The notes beneath the pieces are model-generated. The model was not told where the DNA came from. It worked only from the letters and a program-made list of their open reading frames with translations, and searched no databases. A stretch of DNA of 14,291 bases from Clostridiales bacterium (lineage in GTDB: Bacteria > Bacillota > Clostridia > Saccharofermentanales > Saccharofermentanaceae). Of this stretch, positions 1-6,166 are shown piece after piece. The position numbers and the translations under genes are program-made. Positions within the stretch are counted from its first letter, which is position 1; every line of letters starts with the position of its first letter. The stretch spans positions 1 to 14,291 of the forward strand of contig DNAE01000008.1 of assembly GCA_003543635.1 (NCBI GenBank). The letters are read 5' to 3'.

Positions 1-24
1 TGACCAAATAAATGACCAAATAAA
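1..24 (+). repeat. Two tandem copies of a 12-base coding repeat
   Basis: The unit tgaccaaataaa occurs twice head to tail (1-12 and 13-24). It is read in frame as repeated D-Q-I-N. Because the length is a multiple of three, copy-number change would keep the frame and only alter linker length. More copies may lie left of the window edge. Confidence 0.8.
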
Positions 25-229
25 CGATTTGGCATTGCTGATATTACGTGTGGTTAAGAGAAAGCCTGGTCTCAATGTTCCGCAGATCCTTGAGGAAATA
101 CGGCCAGAAATGGCAGATGTAAATCCTGACAGAATTCGAAATGAACTCAGGAGGAATTTGACCAAATATATTGAACATCGCGGATCAAATAAGACAGGCG
201 GATATTATATTAAGGGCTGTTCTGATTAA
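2..229 (+). CDS. C-terminal end of an ATP-binding (AlbA_2/COG2865-like) protein, 5' end outside window
   Basis: The frame is open from base 2, so the gene starts left of the window; the TTG at 29 is internal. The visible 75 residues begin with a short tandem repeat, DQINDQIND, encoded by two copies of a 12-base unit. A compact helical domain follows (VPQILEEIRP, then IRNELRRNL) with a turn and basic tail (GSNKTGGYYIKG), which looks like a winged-helix DNA-binding or wing region. DQIN-type linker repeats before a C-terminal winged helix are familiar from COG2865/AlbA_2 (Schlafen-type) ATP-binding proteins, which are often accessory or defence-associated. The assignment rests on the linker and tail only, because the ATPase/AlbA domain lies outside the window. 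No terminator is evident after the stop. Other winged-helix proteins, such as Fic-associated ones, remain possible. Confidence 0.55.
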   Translation, partial: DQINDQINDLALLILRVVKRKPGLNVPQILEEIRPEMADVNPDRIRNELRRNLTKYIEHRGSNKTGGYYIKGCSD

Positions 230-286
230 TTTGGATATCAATATAATCTAGTATTTGTATTCTACTATCAGAATAGGTTGATATAT

Positions 287-382
287 ATGGCGAAAGTATT
301 ATTAGTTATTGGCAATGGATTTGATATGAAATGTGGTCTGAAATCAAGTTTTCCACAATATCTATCAGGATGTTATAGATAA
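287..382 (+). pseudogene. 5' stub of an AbiH-like abortive infection gene
   Basis: An ATG at 287 opens a 31-codon frame. Its N-terminus, MAKVLLVIGNGFDMKCGLKS, matches the hallmark start of AbiH-family proteins (hydrophobic strand, then GNGFD, then a GLKT/S segment). AbiH proteins are usually several hundred residues and act as phage abortive-infection effectors. Here the frame stops at 380-382, and the sequence after about 360 no longer resembles AbiH. Instead it reads in another frame as the tail of a different family (see the solute-binding relic). The ribosome site is weak. This is most simply a truncated, non-functional remnant produced by a deletion or recombination joint. The short length makes the family call tentative, although GNGFD followed by GLK is distinctive. 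Confidence 0.55.
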
Positions 383-550
383 TTACTGTACATTTATAGA
401 GAATTCTTCTTTCTATTACTCGACGGACTACACCATAACAATGATCATTTATGAAGAGATGCCTGCATACTTTGACGGGCGAAGAGGCTGGATGAAGTGA
501 TCAGTGTGATCAATAGCAGGGTAGGAACGATGGTCGCTGTGAGAGGTTGA
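363..550 (+). pseudogene. 3' relic of an extracellular solute-binding protein gene, frameshifted
   Basis: In the frame of base 363 the sequence reads YQDVIDNYCTF, later TITMIIYEEMPAYFDGR, and then reaches a stop at 498-500. Shifting frame near 483 continues the protein as RLDEVISVINSRVGTMVAVRG with a stop at 548-550. This combination (I-x-E-E-x-x-x-Y-F-x-G, then L-D-E-V-x-x-x-I-x-x-R-V) is the typical C-terminal tail of family 1 extracellular solute-binding proteins of sugar ABC transporters in Clostridia. One missing base in the purine run gaagagg (about 481-487) would restore DGRKRLDEV. The N-terminal part, several hundred residues in intact members, is absent; the AbiH stub abuts it instead. 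It is therefore a double-damaged relic. Confidence 0.55.
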
Positions 551-657
551 TTGGTTTAAAGCGTATCAAAGCGCAAATATGGCATTGTAATGAAAACGAC
601 AAAGGGGATTCATTATGAGCGACATACAATATATGGATGTCCGCACAGAGAGAGTAT
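551..657 (+). other. Non-coding or relic stretch with a 14-codon ORF
   Basis: No conserved gene is seen here. A short frame at 615-659 (MSDIQYMDVRTERV) has a ribosome-like AAAGGGG about eight bases upstream, and its stop codon runs into the 5' arm of the following terminator hairpin. It could be a third gene remnant or chance. A frame just upstream (DWFKAYQSANMAL, ending at a TAATGA) is not recognised. Confidence 0.25.
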
Positions 658-696
658 AAGGGCCGTCTCTTCATTACGGAGACGGCCCTTTGTTTT
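658..696. terminator. Strong intrinsic terminator hairpin
   Basis: A 12-bp perfect stem (arms 658-669 and 679-690, AAGGGCCGTCTC with its complement) closes a 9-base loop. TTTGTTTT follows on the plus strand, so the best U-tract serves plus-strand transcription, presumably from the decayed solute-binding gene. The only intact gene now pointing at it is the minus-strand gene ending at 719. In that direction the U-tract is poor (TTATACTC), but the stem is strong enough that it may act both ways. Confidence 0.8.
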
Positions 697-718
697 GCTT
701 ATGGGGTATTCCCGATGC

Positions 719-2467
719 TTAAGGAACATCCTGTATCGCATCGAGTCCGGCTTGTACGAACTCGTATTCGTATTCAGTTTCCATCTCGCTAAGGAATGCC
801 TGGTAGTTCCTCATCCTGATGAAGCTGTTTACACGGTCGTACCACTCGGGGTTCTCGGAAATGGATACCATGTAGACGATATAGTAGCCGTCCGAGGTCT
901 CCAGGAAGGCCTTGTTGCCGGACTCCCTGTCATCGGAGAATATCCACTCGTCCACGATACCGGAGTACTTTCCGGGATAGGTGTCGGCGCTGTGGATGAC
1001 CTCCACCGTGCCGCTCAGGATATAGTCGTTGTAAAGGTTTTCCATCTCCTGCATATCGTTCTCGGTGTTGACCTGGTCGTAGATCTCCTGGGCCAGGGTC
1101 TGGGCCTCGGAAATGGAGAAGCCGCCCTCGTAGCCCTCGGTGCCTGCCATGGGATCGTAGGTGATGTGTACCATCCTGACGTCCCTCAAGGGAGTCTGCT
1201 GTCTCTGCCTTGAAACGAAGCAGAGGATTATGGGGAATCCGTCGCTGTCCGTGAAGATCTGGGCATCACCCGACACCCTGGAAGCATCGAAGAGCCAGTC
1301 GCGGAAATCGTCGTGGGTGAAATCCGAGTACCTGGCCTCGGGAATGAGGGTGGAGTCGGGGGTGGCGAGCCTGTCGGCCGCTTCACCGGAGAAATACTCG
1401 GCGGCACAGCTCTCGAAAAGAGCGGGGTCGTGGCCCATTGCCTCGATTATCTGACTTGCGTGGAGGTTTGCCGTCTCCACGAAGGCTTCGTCCCTCTGCT
1501 CGTATCTGATGCGCAGCATCTTATAGGATACGGTGTCATAGGCGTTCCTGTTGTCCAGGTATGCCTCTTCGGCCTGTTCATCGGAGGCCTGGAGCTCCGT
1601 GAGCTTGGCGCCGGAGGAATAGTCCTCGGTAAAGTACTTTTTCGCCAGGGTATTGAGGATACACTGTTCGTCCACCTGGTTCCCGAAGACGCCCTTGATG
1701 TAGGTGTCCAAGGGTACGCCGAGTTCGTCGGCCTTGCCCTGGAGCCAGTCGATGTAGGCCCTTGCCAGTTCGTAGTGCTTGCTCTCGATCTTATAGCCCT
1801 TGGAGGTGGCATCGTCGTAGAGGATCTGGATCGTCTGCATCTCCTGGGCGGTCATGTCCAGGAAGTAATCCCTGGTGGTGGCGTATTTCTCGTCAACAGA
1901 CTCGGCCGCCAGCATCTCGGGGGTGTCGGAGGCGAAGATATCAACGCCGTTATCGATGAGGACGTAGTGGTACATGAAGCTGAACTCCGCGCTGTCCACA
2001 TACTGGCCGTTGATGATGAGGGGGCTTCTGAGCTTCTCCTTGAGACCTGCTTCGTAGAAGAGGGAGAAACCCACCGCGATGATCACGATGATCACCATGG
2101 TGATCAGGAATCCGAGACCCATGTGCCTCTTTCCGTCCTTGCCGCCGGGGGCGAATACCGCATCCTCCTTGGGCTCCATGTTGAGCTTGATGGGATCGAT
2201 GTCGTTGGCGGTGAACTTAGTCTCTTCCTTTTCCTCGGTCTTAAGGGCGGGGGCGCTGCCCTCGGCAGCTTCCTCTCCCGTGAGAAGATCCGGATCGATG
2301 GATGCCATGGTGGCGAGATTCTGCTTTACGGGCTCCTCTTCATCGGGAAGGGGAATCTCCTCAACGGGCTCGGTGACCTCGCTCTCTTCAATGAGGATAT
2401 TGGACTCCTTTATCTCGGGAAGGGCCTCCGGAGCTCTTACCTTGTTCTTGTTATCTCTCTTTTTCAA
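719..2467 (-). CDS. Single-pass membrane protein with two parvulin-like (PPIase/foldase-type) modules
   Basis: The predicted product has 582 residues. Residues 1-115 are a charged, strongly acidic, low-complexity cytoplasmic tail, and 117-139 form one membrane helix (MGLGFLITMVIIVIIAVGFS). The outer part begins with a SurA/PrsA-type N-terminal segment (LIINGQYVDSAEFSF at 150-164, helical to about 300). Two regions then share the parvulin-like pattern of a strand start and a D-G-[FY]-x-I-[VI]-x-x-V ending: about 312-420 (VSYKMLRIRY to DGFPIILCFVS) and about 427-537 (DVRMVHITYD to DGYYIVYMVS). The likely role is an extracytoplasmic chaperone or foldase, as for PrsA. Catalytic competence cannot be judged by eye, and unlike PrsA it has no lipobox. 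The start is TTG, chosen for the AAGGAGG seven bases upstream; it overlaps the lipid kinase stop by four bases (TTGA), suggesting translational coupling. Confidence 0.7.
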   Translation of the reverse strand: MKKRDNKNKVRAPEALPEIKESNILIEESEVTEPVEEIPLPDEEEPVKQNLATMASIDPDLLTGEEAAEGSAPALKTEEKEETKFTANDIDPIKLNMEPKEDAVFAPGGKDGKRHMGLGFLITMVIIVIIAVGFSLFYEAGLKEKLRSPLIINGQYVDSAEFSFMYHYVLIDNGVDIFASDTPEMLAAESVDEKYATTRDYFLDMTAQEMQTIQILYDDATSKGYKIESKHYELARAYIDWLQGKADELGVPLDTYIKGVFGNQVDEQCILNTLAKKYFTEDYSSGAKLTELQASDEQAEEAYLDNRNAYDTVSYKMLRIRYEQRDEAFVETANLHASQIIEAMGHDPALFESCAAEYFSGEAADRLATPDSTLIPEARYSDFTHDDFRDWLFDASRVSGDAQIFTDSDGFPIILCFVSRQRQQTPLRDVRMVHITYDPMAGTEGYEGGFSISEAQTLAQEIYDQVNTENDMQEMENLYNDYILSGTVEVIHSADTYPGKYSGIVDEWIFSDDRESGNKAFLETSDGYYIVYMVSISENPEWYDRVNSFIRMRNYQAFLSEMETEYEYEFVQAGLDAIQDVP

Positions 2468-3384
2468 AGTGATTCCTCCTTACCGGGAACTATAAGCGTT
2501 ATTGCCTCGTGTATGCATTCGACGTTTGCGGGAAGATGAGGACCCTCTTCCCCGTCTATATCAAGGACGACGGGTGTATCGCCGTCGGAAGATAACTCCA
2601 GATGACTTGTCTGGAGATAGAGAACGTTGTTGCTGTTTATGTGGTCGCCGATCATGAGCTTGCCCAGAAGGGGAACGATCTCCGCGGGCTCGAGCTTTTT
2701 TACCACCAGGACATCCAGGAGTCCGTCGGAAAGATCGGCCATGGTCATGAGCTTTCTGAAGCCGCCGACGCTCTTGGAATTCGAGATGAGGAACATGATG
2801 GCCTCCTCCTCGTATTCCTTTCCTCCGGCGACGATCTTGAGCCTTACCGCATCACTGCTCTTGATGGGGAGGTCCTTCATCGCCGACAGCCAGTAAGCCG
2901 CGGGGCCGAAGGCCGTCTTAAGATCCGAGGGCACCTTGTAGGCGACTTCGGTCATGAGGCCCCCCGCCAGAACGTTGAGGAAATACTTGCCGTTAACCTT
3001 ACCGCAGTCCACCTTTATGAGCTTGGGATCCATGAGCATCCTGGCAAAATCGGAGGGGGAGGAGGGCAGTTCATTGATAGTTGCGAAGTCGTTTACCGTG
3101 CCGGAAGTGTAGATCGCCAGAGGGATCTTGATATCCGCAGTCATTAGTCCCGTTATGACCTCATTGACCGTTCCGTCTCCGCCTACGGCGATGATGTAAT
3201 CGTACTCGGAGGGGTCGGTCTTGGCCGCGAAATTGACGGCGTCGAACCTCTTTCCGGTGTAGAAGATGTCGGCTCTTTCAAGGGCGGAAAAAGACACGAG
3301 GTATGCAAGCATATCCTCTATATTTACCCTTGCCGTCTCTCTTCCGGAGGATGGATTTATTATGATCTTAAGCCTCAGTTTCAA
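2464..3384 (-). CDS. Diacylglycerol kinase family (YegS/DgkB/BmrU-like) lipid kinase
   Basis: This is an ATP-dependent lipid kinase of the DAGK-catalytic (LCB5/YegS) superfamily. Members phosphorylate diacylglycerol or related lipids at the inner membrane face and recycle lipid head-group turnover products. Numbered from the TTG start, the visible motifs are INPSSGRE near residue 10, GGDGTVNEV at 68-76, SGTVNDFA at 94-101 (the usual GTGNDFAR element), an N-V-x-A-G-G strand, DGLLDVLVV in the C-terminal beta-sandwich, and DIDGEEG near 275. The length of about 306 residues is normal for the family. I chose TTG at 3384 because GGAGAA lies just upstream and the product then begins MKLRLKIIINP, a typical family start. 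An ATG at 3402 adds six residues but has no ribosome site. It is first in a two-gene operon with the foldase-like gene. The substrate is not determinable from sequence. Confidence 0.88.
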   Translation of the reverse strand: MKLRLKIIINPSSGRETARVNIEDMLAYLVSFSALERADIFYTGKRFDAVNFAAKTDPSEYDYIIAVGGDGTVNEVITGLMTADIKIPLAIYTSGTVNDFATINELPSSPSDFARMLMDPKLIKVDCGKVNGKYFLNVLAGGLMTEVAYKVPSDLKTAFGPAAYWLSAMKDLPIKSSDAVRLKIVAGGKEYEEEAIMFLISNSKSVGGFRKLMTMADLSDGLLDVLVVKKLEPAEIVPLLGKLMIGDHINSNNVLYLQTSHLELSSDGDTPVVLDIDGEEGPHLPANVECIHEAITLIVPGKEESL

Positions 3385-3481
3385 TTGATCTTCTCCGCAC
3401 ATGTATTCAAGATATACTCTAACATAAAAAGAATGACTGTTTATTACGACAGTGCTACAATTTGAATATTATGTCATTGAT

Positions 3482-3502
3482 TATAATAATGTATGCTATT
3501 AT
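3482..3502 (+). promoter_or_regulatory. Candidate promoter -10 region(s) for the yfhO operon
   Basis: The space between the divergent lipid kinase and yfhO genes is AT-rich. TATAAT sits at 3482-3487 and an extended -10-like TGCTATTAT at 3494-3502. Neither has a good -35 at 16-18 bases; the nearest, TTGAAT at 3462-3467, is only 14 bases from the first. The gene start at 3521 would have a short leader. No clear minus-strand promoter was found. Confidence 0.3.
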
Positions 3503-3520
3503 CTACTGTGGGTGAAAAAT

Positions 3521-6166
3521 ATGGCAACAGTGTCTAAGACCGTAAAAAAGATTTTGAGTGATACCAAGACGATCGGGTTCTTTGTCCCGTTCGTTTTTGC
3601 CTGTGTAATATTTGCCGTTCTGAACGTATATCCCTTCGGAACGAAGACGATGCTCACGGTGGACCTGTACCATCAGTACATGCCCTTTGTCTACGAACTC
3701 CGTGCCAGGATCCTGGGAGGGAGATCCCTTTTTTATTCCTGGAATACGGGACTCGGAACCGAGTATTATGCGGCCTTTGCCAACTATGCGGCAAGCCCCC
3801 TTAACCTGCTGTGCATATTCTTCCCCTATAAGGCGCTTCCGGTATTCGTCGCCTTCGTAACGGCCCTGAGGGCGGGCCTTGCATCCCTCACCATGTTGTT
3901 CTTCCTCGAAGGTTACGACAAGAGAAGGAGCGACGGCATCAGCCTGATCTTCGCCTTCTCCTACGCCTTCTGCGGGTGGTTCCTGACGGATTTCTGGAAC
4001 ATCATGTGGTGCGATGCCTGGGTGCTCCTGCCCCTTATCTGCCTGGGCCTTATCAAGATCTACAGGAACGGGGACATGAGGCTCTATACCATAAGCCTCG
4101 CGATCTGCCTGTTCTCCAACTACTATGCCGGATATTTCGTATGTCTGTTCCTGGTGTTCTTCTCCGTGGTGCTCTATTTTGCCGTCGTACCCAAGGAGGA
4201 GGCCGGTATTAAGAGTTTCCTTAACGCCGCCTGGCGTTTTGCCCTGGGAAGTATCATCGCCGGTGCCATCTCGGCGGTGGTCATAATCCCCACATACTTG
4301 ATCCTTACCCATTCCTCCGCCACGGGGGATACCTTCCCCACGGACTATAATCTCACGGGGAACCTTTTCGATTTCCTGGGACGTTTGCTCCCCACGGCCA
4401 ATCCCAACATAAGGGACGGAATGGCGAATGTCGCCGGCGGTACCCTTACCGCCATGATGCTGCCGCTGTTCTTCATGGCCCCCAAGGAGTCGGGCATCAC
4501 CCTGAGACATAAGATAGGGTTCGGCTTCATGCTCGCCCTCATGTATCTGAGTTTCACCAACAGGATCTTAAATTTCATCTGGCACGGATTCCATTTCCCG
4601 AACCAGATCCCCTACAGGGAGTCGTTCCTCATGTGCTTCCTCATGGTGGTCATGGCATATCAGGTGATGCGTAAGATCAAGTTCTTTACCCTTGAAAGGA
4701 TCGGTGCCGTCTTTGCCGCCGCCTTCCTTTTCCTCGTTCTCTACGAGAAGATCGGCGAGGGCAACGAGGGCTACAGACAGATAGGCCTCGGCCTCCTGTT
4801 CCTGGCGATCCAGGGCATCGCCCTAAGGGCATATGTCAAGGCGAAAAGGGAGGACCGTTCCTTCGGAAGGTTCGTCCTGGTCATAACCGTTGCCGTGGAG
4901 GTGTTCGTCTCGGGTCTCGTAACGATCGCCAGCGTGGCCAAGGCCGAAGGCTTTACGGGTTACGACTACTACGGCAAGAACCGTGACATCATCCATTCCC
5001 ATACGGTGGAGATCGAGGGCACGGAGGGTCATCTCCCCTACGAGAGAACGGAGCTTTATCCCAACAATATCTGCTGCATCCAGTCGGTCTACGATATCAA
5101 GGGTATATCCGTATTCTCATCCACCGCCAGGGAGAGCTTCATAAAGTATATGAGGAACTTCGGTCTCCATAACAACGGTATCAACGGTCTCCGCAATGCG
5201 GGCCTTACCAGGGTGACCGCAACGCTCTTCGGCATCAGGAACCTTGCCACCATTGAGAAGACCTCTGCGGTACCGCCCCTTTACGACGAGGAATGGTCCG
5301 ACGGTGAAGTGATCTTCTACGGCAATCCCGACGCCCTCGCGGTGGGATATATGGTCTCGGAGGATCTGCTGGCCTACCAGCCCGACGACTCCTTCAGGGA
5401 TGTGTTCGCCAAGACCAACGACCTGGTAAGATACATGGGCGTCGAGGCGGATTGCTATCTGCCCATCAGCGTGCTCCCTTCCTCGGAGGACAATGTGACA
5501 TATACCGGATCCACCGGCAACAGCCTTAACTATTCCCTCATGGATCAGGATAAGAAGATATCCTTCGAGGTGGATGTGGTCGGAAGGACCATCGGAAGCG
5601 ATCTTTACATCTACGTGGATTCCAATAAGGGCGGAACCGTCAGTATCAGCTCCGAGACGAAGGACAGCTATTCCTTCGAGATCAGGAGCTACCAGGTGAT
5701 CTGCCTGGGTAAGTACGAAGGCGTTCCCGTCCATGTTACCCTGACCTATAATAAGCCTCCCAAGGGAAGCTTTTCCGTTTTTGCATACGAGCTCAATAAC
5801 GACGGATACGAGAAGATGGTATCCGCCCTCTCCGACGATCAGCTGGAGGTAACATCCTACGACGATACATCCCTTAACGGAACCATAGATGTGAGCGAGG
5901 ACGGCATCCTTCTGCTCACCATCCCCTATTCCGAGGGCCTTACCGCCACGGTGGACGGGGTGGTAACGGAGATAACCCCCGTTCAGGATGCCCTTTGTTC
6001 CCTGAAGCTCGATAAGGGTACCCACGACATATCATTGACCTACAAGCCTGCGGGCTTCATGGCATCCGCCTTCGTATCCCTGGCGGGCGTGGCTTCCCTT
6101 GCATTTATCTGCATCCTCCCGAAGATCTCCCCCAAGGTCAGGAGAAAGGCCGATAACAATGGCTAA
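3521..6166 (+). CDS. YfhO-family polytopic membrane protein
   Basis: The product is about 881 residues, with many hydrophobic segments through roughly residue 460, a soluble extracytoplasmic domain to about 845, and a final membrane helix (about 847-866) before a basic tail. The N-terminal loop carries the YfhO-family signature: DLYHQY at about 48-53, then SLFYSWNTGLGTE at about 70-82, then ASPLNLL. This layout resembles GT-C-type glycosyltransferases, where an acidic residue in the first outer loop is key. Bacillus YfhO is linked to lipoteichoic acid glycosylation, so a role in cell-surface polymer decoration is a reasonable inference. The start is ATG 3521, not the GTG at 3452: the extra 23 residues are unlike the family, and a weak GGGTGA site precedes 3521. 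The gene overlaps the next by eight bases (ATGGCTAA). Confidence 0.85.
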   Translation: MATVSKTVKKILSDTKTIGFFVPFVFACVIFAVLNVYPFGTKTMLTVDLYHQYMPFVYELRARILGGRSLFYSWNTGLGTEYYAAFANYAASPLNLLCIFFPYKALPVFVAFVTALRAGLASLTMLFFLEGYDKRRSDGISLIFAFSYAFCGWFLTDFWNIMWCDAWVLLPLICLGLIKIYRNGDMRLYTISLAICLFSNYYAGYFVCLFLVFFSVVLYFAVVPKEEAGIKSFLNAAWRFALGSIIAGAISAVVIIPTYLILTHSSATGDTFPTDYNLTGNLFDFLGRLLPTANPNIRDGMANVAGGTLTAMMLPLFFMAPKESGITLRHKIGFGFMLALMYLSFTNRILNFIWHGFHFPNQIPYRESFLMCFLMVVMAYQVMRKIKFFTLERIGAVFAAAFLFLVLYEKIGEGNEGYRQIGLGLLFLAIQGIALRAYVKAKREDRSFGRFVLVITVAVEVFVSGLVTIASVAKAEGFTGYDYYGKNRDIIHSHTVEIEGTEGHLPYERTELYPNNICCIQSVYDIKGISVFSSTARESFIKYMRNFGLHNNGINGLRNAGLTRVTATLFGIRNLATIEKTSAVPPLYDEEWSDGEVIFYGNPDALAVGYMVSEDLLAYQPDDSFRDVFAKTNDLVRYMGVEADCYLPISVLPSSEDNVTYTGSTGNSLNYSLMDQDKKISFEVDVVGRTIGSDLYIYVDSNKGGTVSISSETKDSYSFEIRSYQVICLGKYEGVPVHVTLTYNKPPKGSFSVFAYELNNDGYEKMVSALSDDQLEVTSYDDTSLNGTIDVSEDGILLLTIPYSEGLTATVDGVVTEITPVQDALCSLKLDKGTHDISLTYKPAGFMASAFVSLAGVASLAFICILPKISPKVRRKADNNG

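Noticed and set aside
258..275. Inverted repeat TATTCT...AGAATA upstream of the AbiH stub
   Set aside because: Only a 6-bp AT-rich stem with no T-tract; expected by chance in this AT-rich stretch.
1313..2539. 408-residue plus-strand frame antisense to the foldase-like gene
   Set aside because: It is a mirror of codon bias in the minus-strand gene, has no recognisable domain and no ribosome site, and overlaps a well-supported protein along most of its length.
3503..4510. 335-residue minus-strand frame opposite the start of yfhO
   Set aside because: Highly charged Gly/Glu/His-rich shadow composition; the opposite strand carries the YfhO signature.
5117..6025. 302-residue minus-strand frame inside yfhO
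   Set aside because: It lies opposite a clear YfhO-family gene, with Gly/Val/His-rich shadow composition and no start signal.
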